Shown in pieces: positions 6,346 to 14,184 of a stretch of DNA of 15,642 bases (position 1 is the first letter of the stretch; each line of letters opens with the position of its first letter). The notes under the pieces were generated by a model, which worked only from the letters and a program-made list of their open reading frames with translations, made no database searches and was not told the DNA's origin. The position numbers and the translations under genes are program-made. The stretch is from JBFMAE01 sp040756085 (GTDB lineage: Bacteria; Desulfobacterota; BSN033; UBA1163), in assembly GCA_040756085.1 (NCBI GenBank), contig JBFMAE010000328.1, positions 1 to 15,642 on the forward strand, given 5' to 3'.

Positions 6346-9015
6346 ATGGCTTCTAAGGTTCTGGACAAATCTTATGACCCCCATCAGATGGAGGGGAAAT
6401 GGTATCAGTATTGGATGGAACGTGGCTATTTCAGGGCGGACGAGAACTCATCCGAAACATCTTATTCCATTGTCATCCCACCTCCGAATGTCACCGGTGT
6501 CCTTCATATCGGACACGCATTAAACAATACCTTACAGGATGTTCTAATACGGTTTAAAAGGATGCAGGGCTGTAATGTCCTCTGGATGCCAGGGACTGAC
6601 CATGCGGGGATTGCCACCCAGAATGTGGTCGAGAAGCAGCTTCTGGAGGAAGGTTACGACCGACATGCCATCGGGAGAGAGAAGTTCATCGAGCGGGTCT
6701 GGAAATGGAAGGAACAGTCCGGAGGGACGATTATCAACCAGTTGAAGAAACTGGGGGCCTCCTGTGATTGGAGCCGCGAACGATTTACGATGGATGAAGG
6801 GCTCTCCGAGGCGGTCAAAGAAGTGTTCGTCCGCCTCTATCAAGAAGGGCTGATTTACCGCAGCCATTATATTATCAACTGGTGCCATAGATGTCAGACG
6901 GCCCTGTCTGATCTGGAAGTGGAACACCATGAGGTTTTAGGGAAACTCTATTATCTCAAATACCCCCTGAAGGAAAGCGATCGTTTCCTAGTCGTAGCGA
7001 CGACCCGACCGGAGACCATGATAGGAGATACGGCAGTGGCGGTGAACCCGGGTGATGAACGGTATCAGGGGATGGTCAGCAAAAAGGTCATCCTTCCGGT
7101 CGTCCACCGGGAAATTCCTGTCATCGCTGACCCTTATGTGGATATCGAGTTCGGGACAGGCGCCCTCAAGATCACCCCTGCCCACGATTTCAATGATTTT
7201 GAGATTGGGCTAAAGTTCGGTCTTGAACAAGTCAAAGTGATCGATGAAGAAGGCAGGATGAATGAAAATGCAGGCCCCTATCAAGGGATGGACCGTTTTG
7301 AATGTCGTAAAAAGATCGTCGAAGATTTTGAGAGAGACGGAGTGCTTATTAAAACGGAGGATTACCATCATATGGTAGGCCACTGCTATCGGTGTAAGAC
7401 GATCGTCGAACCCAACCTCTCCCTCCAGTGGTTTGTCAAGACCAAACCTCTGGCACAGCCAGCCATAGAGGCAGTACGGGACGGCCGTACCCGGATCATT
7501 CCAGAGGTTTGGGAGAAGACTTATTTCGAATGGATGGAAAATATTCGGGATTGGTGCATCTCCAGGCAGATCTGGTGGGGACATCGTATTCCTGCCTGGT
7601 ATTGCGATTCATGTGGAGAGGTGATTGTGGCCAAAGAGACGCCGACCTCCTGTCCGAAATGTGGTTCAGACCGCCTGAGACCCGAGACTGATGTCCTGGA
7701 TACCTGGTTCAGTTCTGCCCTCTGGCCTTTCTCCACAATGGGGTGGCCGAAAGAGACCAAGGAGTTGAAGCGGTTCTACCCCACGTCTGTCCTCGTGACG
7801 GGGTTCGACATTCTCTTCTTCTGGGTGGCCAGGATGATGATGATGGGGCTGAAGTTTATGGGCGATGTCCCCTTCAGACATGTCTATATCCATGGTTTGG
7901 TAAGGGATGAGAGAGGTGAAAAGTATTCGAAGACCCGTGGAAATGTGGTAGACCCGCTTGAACTGATCGATCGCTTCGGCGCGGATGCCCTCCGTTTCAC
8001 CCTGGCTGCGCTGACCATGCCCGGAAACGATCTAAAACTCTCAGAGGCAAGGACAGAAGGTTACAGGCACTTCGTCAATAAGATTTGGAATGCCTCCCGG
8101 TTCGCATTGATGAATTTGGAGAATCTAAAACCAGGCAAAGTAGTTCCCCGGCACACCACAGAATATAGCCTCCCAGACCGATGGATCCGGGGAAGGTTAA
8201 ATCAGGCGATCCGCGAGGTTCAGAAGTCATTGGAAGGTTACAAATTCAATGAAGCCTCCCATATTCTCTATCATTTCATCTGGCATGAATTCTGCGACTG
8301 GTATCTGGAACTGATCAAGCCCTACCTCTATCAGGATCAAGATGTGAACAGAAGAACCATTACCCAAGAGACTCTCCTTGAATCCCTCGATGCCACGTTG
8401 AGATTACTCCACCCCTTCATGGCCTTTATCACCGAGGAAATCTGGCAGCAACTTCCCCTGGATAAAAGAGATGGGTCCATCATGAAGGCCGGATTTCCAG
8501 AGCCTGACGAGCGGTTTGATGACGAACGAGTCTCTGATGAGATGGGGTTGGTGATTGAGATCATCACAGCCGTTAGAAACATTCGGGGAGAGATGAATGT
8601 CCCGCCGGGAGACCAGATTGATGTCATTTTGAGACCGAAGGAAGAGGAGGTTGAAAAGAAGATCCGGAAAAATGAGGTATTCATTGAACATATGGTCAAA
8701 GTGAAGGGGTTGAAGATTGGAAAAGGGGTGGAGAGACCGGCACACAGTGCCTTCGCTGTTGTCCGGGATGTTGAAATCTTCGTCCCTATGGATCGATCCC
8801 GAATGGAGGAGGAAGCGAAAAGGCTCCAGAAGGAAATATTGAAAATCGAGAAGGAGATTGCCTTCATCGGGAAAAAACTTTCTAATGAGCAGTTCTTAAC
8901 GAAAGCGCCACCCGATGTGGTTCAGGAAGTGAAGGAGAAGGCATCAGAGTACCAGGCTGTCCGGGACAAATTGGGAGAAGGGCTGGGCAGAATCAAAGAG
9001 GCTCTCTTAGGCTAA
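6346..9015 (+). CDS. valS: Valine--tRNA ligase
   Basis: This class I aminoacyl-tRNA synthetase charges tRNA-Val with valine in the cytosol and edits mischarged threonine. The 889 residues are full length. Seen: PPPNVTGVLHIGHAL with HIGH at 54-57; the CP1 editing domain with TTRPET (219-224) and HDFNDFEIG (280-288, editing Asp281); KYSKT at 526-530 as the KMSKS loop; an anticodon-binding domain; and a C-terminal coiled-coil arm (about 815-889). Two pairs of CxxC knuckles (180-183 with 347-350, and 420-423 with 436-439) look like zinc sites. ATG 6346 is chosen because relatives start shortly before 'YDP..ME.KWY.YW'. AAGGAGG at 6325-6331 lies 14 bases upstream, longer than usual, and overlaps the preceding stop. 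It shares a transcript with the receiver-like gene. Confidence 0.98.
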   Translation: MASKVLDKSYDPHQMEGKWYQYWMERGYFRADENSSETSYSIVIPPPNVTGVLHIGHALNNTLQDVLIRFKRMQGCNVLWMPGTDHAGIATQNVVEKQLLEEGYDRHAIGREKFIERVWKWKEQSGGTIINQLKKLGASCDWSRERFTMDEGLSEAVKEVFVRLYQEGLIYRSHYIINWCHRCQTALSDLEVEHHEVLGKLYYLKYPLKESDRFLVVATTRPETMIGDTAVAVNPGDERYQGMVSKKVILPVVHREIPVIADPYVDIEFGTGALKITPAHDFNDFEIGLKFGLEQVKVIDEEGRMNENAGPYQGMDRFECRKKIVEDFERDGVLIKTEDYHHMVGHCYRCKTIVEPNLSLQWFVKTKPLAQPAIEAVRDGRTRIIPEVWEKTYFEWMENIRDWCISRQIWWGHRIPAWYCDSCGEVIVAKETPTSCPKCGSDRLRPETDVLDTWFSSALWPFSTMGWPKETKELKRFYPTSVLVTGFDILFFWVARMMMMGLKFMGDVPFRHVYIHGLVRDERGEKYSKTRGNVVDPLELIDRFGADALRFTLAALTMPGNDLKLSEARTEGYRHFVNKIWNASRFALMNLENLKPGKVVPRHTTEYSLPDRWIRGRLNQAIREVQKSLEGYKFNEASHILYHFIWHEFCDWYLELIKPYLYQDQDVNRRTITQETLLESLDATLRLLHPFMAFITEEIWQQLPLDKRDGSIMKAGFPEPDERFDDERVSDEMGLVIEIITAVRNIRGEMNVPPGDQIDVILRPKEEEVEKKIRKNEVFIEHMVKVKGLKIGKGVERPAHSAFAVVRDVEIFVPMDRSRMEEEAKRLQKEILKIEKEIAFIGKKLSNEQFLTKAPPDVVQEVKEKASEYQAVRDKLGEGLGRIKEALLG

Positions 9016-9070
9016 TATTGATGCAGTGACAAATTTCAAAATCCATGTCAGGATTTGGGGAGATAAAGGA

Positions 9071-9349
9071 ATGAAGATGGATATTGAAAAAGTAGCAAGG
9101 CTGGCTCGCCTTGAATTATCCGAGGAGGAAAAAGAGACTTTAGGGAACCAGCTAGAACAAATCCTCACCTACATGGAACAGTTGAATCGACTCGATACCA
9201 ATAGAGTGGAGCCCACTTCCCACGCCATCGCCATTCAGAATGTTTTTAGAGAGGATGAGACCCGGCCTCCTTTCCCGAAGGAAGACGTGTTGGGGATTGC
9301 ACCCGACGAAGAGGATGGGCATTTTAAAGTGCCAAGGATCATCGAATAA
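9071..9349 (+). CDS. gatC: Asp-tRNA(Asn)/Glu-tRNA(Gln) amidotransferase subunit C
   Basis: GatC is the small subunit that stabilises GatA on GatB in the GatCAB complex, which converts Asp-tRNA(Asn) and Glu-tRNA(Gln) to their amide forms. The 92-residue protein is the usual size and carries the family landmarks VARLARLELSEEE, YMEQLNRLDT, the Pro-Thr/Ser-His region (VEPTSHAI), NVFREDE and the terminal FKVPRI. I chose ATG 9071; ATG 9077 has AAAGGA six bases before it and is nearly as good. The longer GTG start at 9026 adds a stretch unlike the family and lacks a good ribosome binding site. It follows valS by 55 bases. gatA follows after the repeat element; gatB is not in the window. Confidence 0.95.
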   Translation: MKMDIEKVARLARLELSEEEKETLGNQLEQILTYMEQLNRLDTNRVEPTSHAIAIQNVFREDETRPPFPKEDVLGIAPDEEDGHFKVPRIIE

Positions 9350-9350
9350 T

Positions 9351-9530
9351 GCAAAAATCCGAAGCACGAAATCCCTGCCTGCGGTAGGCAGGGCAGGCAG
9401 GCGAAATTCGAAACAAGCACAAATGCCCAAAATACAAATGTTCCAAACGAATAGTTTTAATTTGAAAATTTGAAATTTGGATTTGTTTCGCCTGCCTGTC
9501 GCAGACAGGGATTTCGATATTCGAATTTAG
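9351..9530. repeat. Nested palindromic (MITE-like) element between gatC and gatA
   Basis: An inverted-repeat structure of about 180 bp. CGAAATCCCTG (9367-9377) pairs perfectly with CAGGGATTTCG (9506-9516), and CAGGCAGGCGAAA (9394-9406) pairs with TTTCGCCTGCCTG (9486-9498). The AT-rich centre carries further partial symmetry (CAAATG..., AATTTGAAAATTTGAAATT). Each arm contains its own GC-rich hairpin, CCTGCCT-gcggt-AGGCAGG (9374-9392) and CCTGTC-gca-GACAGG (9495-9509). There is no ORF of its own. The AT-rich backbone ('CGAAATTCGAAACAA...TTTGTTTCG..TATTCGAATTTAG') resembles a dispersed intergenic repeat I recall from uncultivated bacterial genomes. It starts immediately after the gatC stop and ends within 6 bases of the gatA start. 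Confidence 0.75.
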
Positions 9531-9535
9531 TTATT

Positions 9536-10999
9536 ATGGGACTTCACGAATTGACCATTCACCAATTGCATGACCTATTGGTCAGGAAAGAAGTCACTTC
9601 AAGAGAGGCGACCGAAGCCTTCTACCGGCGGATTCAAGAGGTGGAGGGAAAGATCCAGGCCTATCTCCTGCTGACAGAAGAAGAGGCAATCCATCAGGCG
9701 GACCAGGTGGATCGGAAGATTGCCGAAGGGGAGGAAATTGGAGACCTTGCGGGCGTTCCCGTAGCGCTCAAGGATATCCTTTGTACGAAAGGGATTCGAA
9801 CGACCTGCGGTTCAAAGATCCTGGAGAATTATATCCCTTTTTATGATGGGACCGTAGTTCGAAAGCTTAAAGAAAGGGAAGTAGTGATACTGGGGAAACT
9901 CAATATGGATGAATTTGCCATGGGATCCTCCACCGAGAACTCTGGATACCAGATCACTCATAATCCCTGGAACCTTGAACGGATCCCTGGGGGCTCCAGC
10001 GGCGGTTCTGCAGCAGCCGTGGCCGCTAACGAATGCATTGCCGCTCTTGGGACGGATACCGGAGGTTCAATCCGGCAACCCGCTTTCTGTTGTGGCGTGG
10101 TAGGATTAAAACCGACCTATGGGAGGGTATCGAGATATGGGTTGGTGGCCTTCGCCTCTTCATTGGATCAGATCGGTCCGATCACAAAAGATGTTGAAGA
10201 CTGTGCCATTCTAATGAATTCGATCAGTGGTTATGATCCTTATGACTCAACTTCTGTCAATGTGGAAGTCCCTGATTATAAGCAATCACTGATCAATGAC
10301 GTCAAAGGGATTCGAATCGGAATTCCCGATGAATATTTTATTGAGGGAATGGATACTGATGTTGAGAGGTCCGTCAGAGAGGGGATCGGTCTTTTTGAAA
10401 AGTGGGGGGCCGAAGTCCAAAAGATCTCCCTGCCCCATACGGAATATGCTGTGGCTGTCTATTATATCATCTGCACTGCAGAAGCCAGTTCCAACCTGGC
10501 TCGATACGATGGAGTCAAGTATGGACTCCGGTCAGAAGAATTTAAAGACTTAATGGAGATGTATACCCAGACCCGTGCGAAAGGATTTGGTCAGGAGGTG
10601 AAACGACGGATTATTCTGGGAACCTATGTCTTATCTGCCGGGTACTACGAGGCTTACTACCGGAAGGCCTCACAGGTGAGAACCCTGATGAGAAATGATT
10701 TTGATGAAGCTTTTAAGAAAGTGGATGCGATCGTTACGCCGACCGCACCCACACCGGCTTTTAAAATTGGTGAAAAGGTGGAAGATCCTTTACAGATGTA
10801 TCTATCCGATATCTACACCATTCCGGTAAATCTGGCTGGGATTCCTGCGATCTCAATTCCCTGTGGGTTCAGCCGTGAGAACCTGCCCATCGGTCTCCAG
10901 ATTATGGGAAGACACTTTGATGAAGGGAAGCTTTTGAGGATTGCCTACACATTCGAACAGAACACAGAATTTCATCTCAAAAAGCCGCCAATCGTTTGA
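9536..10999 (+). CDS. gatA: Asp-tRNA(Asn)/Glu-tRNA(Gln) amidotransferase subunit A (glutaminase)
   Basis: GatA is the amidase subunit that releases ammonia from glutamine (or asparagine) for the GatCAB transamidation of misacylated tRNA. From ATG 9536 the protein has 487 residues, the usual length. The amidase triad falls exactly where expected: K79 (ALKDI), S154 (GGSSGGSAAA) and S178 (GTDTGGSIRQPA). The signature region continues as GLKPTYGRVSRYGLVAFASSLDQIGP. That numbering supports the 9536 start. An in-frame ATG at 9470 would add 22 residues encoded by the upstream palindromic element and is rejected. No Shine-Dalgarno is visible before 9536 because the repeat runs right up to the start, so translation may be weak or may depend on transcript folding. 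gatC lies upstream in the same direction. Confidence 0.96.
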   Translation: MGLHELTIHQLHDLLVRKEVTSREATEAFYRRIQEVEGKIQAYLLLTEEEAIHQADQVDRKIAEGEEIGDLAGVPVALKDILCTKGIRTTCGSKILENYIPFYDGTVVRKLKEREVVILGKLNMDEFAMGSSTENSGYQITHNPWNLERIPGGSSGGSAAAVAANECIAALGTDTGGSIRQPAFCCGVVGLKPTYGRVSRYGLVAFASSLDQIGPITKDVEDCAILMNSISGYDPYDSTSVNVEVPDYKQSLINDVKGIRIGIPDEYFIEGMDTDVERSVREGIGLFEKWGAEVQKISLPHTEYAVAVYYIICTAEASSNLARYDGVKYGLRSEEFKDLMEMYTQTRAKGFGQEVKRRIILGTYVLSAGYYEAYYRKASQVRTLMRNDFDEAFKKVDAIVTPTAPTPAFKIGEKVEDPLQMYLSDIYTIPVNLAGIPAISIPCGFSRENLPIGLQIMGRHFDEGKLLRIAYTFEQNTEFHLKKPPIV

Positions 11000-11390
11000 T
11001 TAAACGACCGATTTTTCTCTTCATTTCTTAGGAAGTTGTCTAAGGTAAATAGGTCAACCCTGTTGTTGCATAAATCCTATCAGACAGGAATGCTTCCAAA
11101 CCTCTCCAATGCGGCTTTGTTATTTATTTTATGGGTAAAACGCGTTTTAATAAAAAGGTGGCCTTTGTAATATGCTGGGAATTCCGGTTTTCAATTCATT
11201 AAGGTGGCCGCTGGAAAGCTTTTCCAGCATCCCTGTCTGCTGGATTATTTAATTTTTTGCAACATCAGGGTTAAGGTTATGAGGCCCGTTTAGTATAGAG
11301 TCACAGGGTAATGTTTATAATTTTAAAGACGAACAACCTAACCGGTCAATGAAACTGGCATCCTTACCCTAACCTTTAAACCGAGGACTT
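11000..11390. other. Gene-free convergent region after gatA
   Basis: No gene, tRNA or rRNA is visible. The region separates convergent gatA and cutA. It contains a perfect 14-bp palindrome TAAAACGCGTTTTA (11136-11149), a direct repeat AAGGTGGCC (11155-11163 and 11201-11209), a hairpin at 11210-11228, and a loose inverted pair, GGGTTAAGGTTA (11268-11279) with TAACCTTTAAACC (11370-11382). Some of this is probably termination signal for one or both genes; the rest looks like decayed repeat sequence. Confidence 0.5.
11210..11228. terminator. Hairpin in the gatA/cutA convergent gap, possible terminator
   Basis: GCTGGAAA pairs with TTTCCAGC around a 3-base loop, an 8-bp perfect stem. No T-run follows directly; the nearest (ATTATTTAATTTTTT) begins about 18 bases downstream. 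It is therefore a weak candidate for an intrinsic terminator. Confidence 0.3.
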
Positions 11391-11398
11391 CTAATTGG

Positions 11399-11707
11399 TC
11401 ATCTCCTCGAGCCATTGCAGGTAAGATTCAGCCCTTCAACGATAGGAAGGCTGATAATTTCAGGGACAGAATAAGAATGAAGGGACTTCACCTTTTTCTC
11501 CACCTCCTCAAATCTTTGTTTTTGTGTCTTGATGACCAAGAGCCATTCTTTTTCATCCCAGATCTTTCCTTCCCATCGATAGATTGACCGGACCGGAGAG
11601 ATAAGATTAACACAAGCGGCCAGGCGCTCCTCCACCAGTGAACGGGCAATCTTCAGGGCTTCTTCTTCAGAACCACAGGTGACCAGGACAACAATCGGTT
11701 CAGACAT
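11399..11707 (-). CDS. cutA: CutA1-like divalent-cation tolerance protein with C-terminal frameshift
   Basis: CutA proteins are small trimeric cytosolic proteins linked to divalent metal tolerance, with no firmly known activity. The family core is clear: VTCGSEEEALKIARSLVEERLAACVN (about 9-34), SIYRWEGKI (41-49), LLVIKTQ (56-62) and the H-x-Y-x-VPEIISLPIVEG block (77-92). After that the open frame runs into LNLTCNGSRR and stops at 11399, unlike the family. In the neighbouring frame the same DNA reads ESYLQWLEEMTN and stops at 11391-11393, which is a typical CutA ending. One base therefore appears to be missing near 11426-11434. ATG 11707 is preferred; a TTG at 11728 would overlap ltaE. The gene lies 10 bases after ltaE and is probably co-transcribed with it. 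A 12-residue altered tail may or may not impair the trimer. Confidence 0.88.
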   Translation of the reverse strand: MSEPIVVLVTCGSEEEALKIARSLVEERLAACVNLISPVRSIYRWEGKIWDEKEWLLVIKTQKQRFEEVEKKVKSLHSYSVPEIISLPIVEGLNLTCNGSRR

Positions 11708-11717
11708 ATTCACTCTT

Positions 11718-12755
11718 TCAAATTCCAAAAACTTTCTTGAATGCTTTCAGGGCCGTGTCAATATCCTCACTCGATACATCCAAGTGGGTGACCAGGCGGA
11801 TCTGTGTTTTCCCGAAGGCATGGATAAGAACTCCTTCTCTCCTCATCGCCTCTGCGACCTGGGAAGCGGTAATTCCAGTTTGGGCCACATCGAAGATGAC
11901 AATATTCGTTTCTACATCTTCAGGGTTGATGGCAACTCCCTTTAATTCTTTCAAACCCAGGGTCAGACGTTTTGCATTTTGATGGTCTTCTTTCAGGCGT
12001 TTGATATGATGATCCAATGCATAAATTCCAGCGGCGGCGATGATCCCTGCCTGCCGCATTCCGCCTCCAAACATCTTTCTAAAACGATGGACTCGGTCAA
12101 TAAATATTTTAGAGCCTGCGACCAGGGAACCGATAGGAGCCCCCAATCCCTTCGAAAGACAGACGGATACAGAGTCTGCCCATCGAGCATATTCTTGGGG
12201 TTTGATGCCTTTGGCGATCGATGCGTTCCAAAGCCTGGCCCCGTCGAGATGGATCAGAAGTCCTTTTGATTTGGCCAATCGGTGAATGTCAACCATTTTT
12301 TCCATGGGGTAAATGGATCCGCCACCCCGGTTATGGGTGTTTTCGAGACAGATCAGTTTGGTGGTGGGGAAATGGTGGTCATCCGGTCTGATCGCTTCCT
12401 CGATCTGAGAAGCATGAAGAATACCTCGGACGCCATTGAGACAGTAGTACTGGATACCTGAGAGGGCGGCTCCGGCTCCTCCCTCGAAATTAAAGGGATG
12501 GGAGGTGGCTTCAATAATCACCTCATCCCCTGGCTGGGTATGGGATTTGATGGCCAGTTGATTGGCCATTGTACCCGAGGGAACGAAAATAGCCTTCTCT
12601 TTTCCAAGAATTTTTGCTACCTTCTCCTGCAGGGCATTAACCGTGGGGTCTTCCCCGAAGACATCATCCCCCACCTCTGCCTCTGCCATGGCTTTTCTCA
12701 TGGCAGGAGTGGGTTTGGTGACGGTATCGCTTCTGAGATCAATAAAGTCCTTCAT
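11718..12755 (-). CDS. ltaE: Low-specificity L-threonine aldolase
   Basis: This PLP-dependent fold-type I enzyme splits L-threonine or L-allo-threonine into glycine and acetaldehyde in the cytosol. The 345 residues match the family along their whole length: start at DLRSDTVTKPT, GDDVFGEDPTVN (29-40), PSGTMANQLA (59-68), EATSHPFNFE with stacking His86, LENTHN (137-142), HLDGARLWNA with the PLP-ring Asp171, and CLSKGLGAPIGS with the Schiff-base Lys202. ATG 12755 is the only sensible start; a G-rich stretch (CGGGGGT) lies just upstream. A promoter with perfect TTGACA lies about 70 bases upstream. cutA follows on the same strand with 10 bases between. Stereospecificity (L versus L-allo) is not deducible. 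Confidence 0.95.
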   Translation of the reverse strand: MKDFIDLRSDTVTKPTPAMRKAMAEAEVGDDVFGEDPTVNALQEKVAKILGKEKAIFVPSGTMANQLAIKSHTQPGDEVIIEATSHPFNFEGGAGAALSGIQYYCLNGVRGILHASQIEEAIRPDDHHFPTTKLICLENTHNRGGGSIYPMEKMVDIHRLAKSKGLLIHLDGARLWNASIAKGIKPQEYARWADSVSVCLSKGLGAPIGSLVAGSKIFIDRVHRFRKMFGGGMRQAGIIAAAGIYALDHHIKRLKEDHQNAKRLTLGLKELKGVAINPEDVETNIVIFDVAQTGITASQVAEAMRREGVLIHAFGKTQIRLVTHLDVSSEDIDTALKAFKKVFGI

Positions 12756-12802
12756 GTACCCCCGGGAGAGATTTCACAACTTACGGCGTTTCAATTAAAG
12801 AA

Positions 12803-12831
12803 AAAATACAATGTTAGAATAGGGGTGTCAA
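12803..12831 (-). promoter_or_regulatory. Sigma-70 promoter of ltaE-cutA
   Basis: On the minus strand TTGACA (12826-12831) is followed, after exactly 17 bases, by TATTTT (12803-12808), which has four of six -10 consensus positions. The predicted start near 12796 gives a leader of about 40 bases before ATG 12755. Confidence 0.6.
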
Positions 12832-12850
12832 GTGTCCTTTCTTCCTAACC

Positions 12851-12921
12851 ATGGAGGCGACCACTTCGTTACGCCCCTCGCAATGACCTATCAAAGATGT
12901 CGCTGCGAGCGAATCACTGCA
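12851..12921. repeat. Degenerate 'TCATTGCGAG'-type repeat upstream of rmuC
   Basis: CCTCGCAATGAC (12876-12887), with preceding GAGGCGACCACTTCGTTACG and following CGCTGCGAGCGAAT, resembles the widespread short bacterial repeat built on TCATTGCGAGGAGCGAAGCGA and its complement. The match is decayed and from memory. It overlaps the spurious upstream start of the rmuC frame at 12897. Confidence 0.35.
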
Positions 12922-12938
12922 CTCCATTGAAAAAGGTC

Positions 12939-12967
12939 TTGCAATTCATTTTGGGATGCTTTATTTT
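12939..12967 (+). promoter_or_regulatory. Weak promoter candidate for rmuC
   Basis: TTGCAA (12939-12944), 17 bases, then TATTTT (12962-12967); each hexamer matches four of six consensus positions. It lies about 50 bases before ATG 13017 in the divergent gap with ltaE. Confidence 0.3.
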
Positions 12968-13016
12968 TACTCTCAAGAATAATTTTGATGATGTGGAAGA
13001 TCCGTTTGGAGGGAAG

Positions 13017-14153
13017 ATGGAAGGAATCTATTTGCTTTTAGGCCTCATCGTTGCTATTGGCATTGTTCTTTTTTTCTTCTTAGATCAGAGATGGAGGAAG
13101 ATCTTGGAGGAGGTCAAGAACGCCCAACCCTCACAGCCCATGTGGACCCTGATGCAGCAACAGATGGAGCAGTTGAGGGGACAGATGAACGATGGCCTCA
13201 GTAAAAATATCTCTCTCCTCACCGGACAATTGAGGGCCATCAACGAACAGGTGAATCAGCAACTTCAACTGGTGAACCAGCAGCTTCAGAACTCCAGCGG
13301 TCAGATAGGCCAGCGACTGGACAGTGCGGGACAAGTGATTGGTGAAGTGAGAGAGAAGCTCGGAGAGCTCTCCAAGACCAGTGAACAAATACATGAAGTA
13401 GGTAAGAACATTGCTACCCTTCAAGAGATTCTTCAGCCACCTAAATTGAGAGGTGGTCTGGGGGAGCAATTTTTAGGGGAATTGCTCTCCCAGGTTCTCC
13501 CCCCACAATTCTTTACTCTCCAATATATGTTTTCCAATGGGGAGAGGGTCGATGCAGTGGTGAGACTGGGTGAGAAATTCGTTCCCATTGATTCCAAGTT
13601 TCCGCTCGATAATTTCAAACGAATCATCGAATGCAAGACTGACGAAGAGAGGAAGGCATGTCAGAAGATCTTCTATCGAGATGTGAAGAAACACATCGAT
13701 GACATTTCCAGCAAGTATATTGTGCCCAATGAAGGAACTTACGATTTTGCCCTGTTATACATTCCCGCAGAAAATGTGTATTATGAGACGATCACAAAAG
13801 ACGAATCATATGGAGAAGAGAAAGGGATTTTCAATTATGCATTGAAGAAGAAGGTGATCCCTGTCTCCCCCATTTCTTTCTATGCCTATCTCCAGGTGAT
13901 TGTCCTTGGGTTAAAGGGGTTGCAGATCGAGAAAGATGCCCAGAGGATTCAGGCCTTGCTGGCTGGTCTGAAAAAAGACATAGGAGGCTTTCAGGAGGAT
14001 TTTCAATTGGTGGGGAAACATATCACCAATGCATTGAATAAGTTTGAGGAAGCGAGAAGACGATTGGATAAATTCAGTTTTAAATTGGAACAGATCGAAA
14101 GCCAACCGGTATTGCCATTACAGGAAAGAAGAGAGGAGAACAAAGAGCCCTGA
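13017..14153 (+). CDS. rmuC: DNA recombination protein RmuC
   Basis: RmuC-family proteins limit inversions and recombination at short inverted repeats, probably through a restriction-endonuclease-like core. The 378-residue sequence has an N-terminal membrane anchor (about 4-22, IYLLLGLIVAIGIVLFFFL). A long coiled coil rich in Gln follows (about 40-140, MQQQMEQLRGQM...NEQVNQQLQLVNQQLQ). The RmuC domain is seen in PPKLRGGLGEQFLGELLSQVLP, the GERVDAVVRLGEKFVPIDSKFPLDNF block and YIPAENVYYE. ATG 13017 has GGAGG four bases upstream and begins just before the membrane segment. An upstream in-frame ATG at 12897 would add 40 residues from repeat-like DNA and is rejected. A nitroreductase gene follows after 31 bases. 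Confidence 0.93.
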   Translation: MEGIYLLLGLIVAIGIVLFFFLDQRWRKILEEVKNAQPSQPMWTLMQQQMEQLRGQMNDGLSKNISLLTGQLRAINEQVNQQLQLVNQQLQNSSGQIGQRLDSAGQVIGEVREKLGELSKTSEQIHEVGKNIATLQEILQPPKLRGGLGEQFLGELLSQVLPPQFFTLQYMFSNGERVDAVVRLGEKFVPIDSKFPLDNFKRIIECKTDEERKACQKIFYRDVKKHIDDISSKYIVPNEGTYDFALLYIPAENVYYETITKDESYGEEKGIFNYALKKKVIPVSPISFYAYLQVIVLGLKGLQIEKDAQRIQALLAGLKKDIGGFQEDFQLVGKHITNALNKFEEARRRLDKFSFKLEQIESQPVLPLQERREENKEP

Positions 14154-14167
14154 AACCCATGGGGTTT
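14153..14167. other. Small hairpin between rmuC and the nitroreductase gene
   Basis: AAACCC-atg-GGGTTT, overlapping the rmuC stop codon, with a 6-bp stem. It is too short and lacks a T-tract to be a convincing terminator. It may affect coupling of the two genes. Confidence 0.25.
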
Positions 14168-14184
14168 AAGTCAAAAAGAGAAGG

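Noticed and set aside
8337..8867. 176-codon minus-strand open frame inside valS
   Set aside because: It lies wholly opposite a conserved region of valS and its translation is Ser/Ile/Phe-rich with no motif.
9026..9070. GTG start extending gatC by 15 residues
   Set aside because: There is no Shine-Dalgarno and the extension is unlike the family; ATG 9071 gives the normal length.
9470..9535. Upstream ATG extending gatA by 22 residues
   Set aside because: The added residues are encoded by the palindromic element. The catalytic residues number K79/S154/S178 as in characterised GatA only from 9536.
11000..11390. Possible structured RNA or tRNA in the gatA/cutA gap
   Set aside because: There is no cloverleaf, T-loop consensus or riboswitch-like core; only a simple hairpin and loose repeats are visible.
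12498..12848. 116-codon plus-strand frame opposite the start of ltaE
   Set aside because: It is the shadow of a strongly conserved PLP-enzyme coding region and runs through the ltaE promoter without a start signal.
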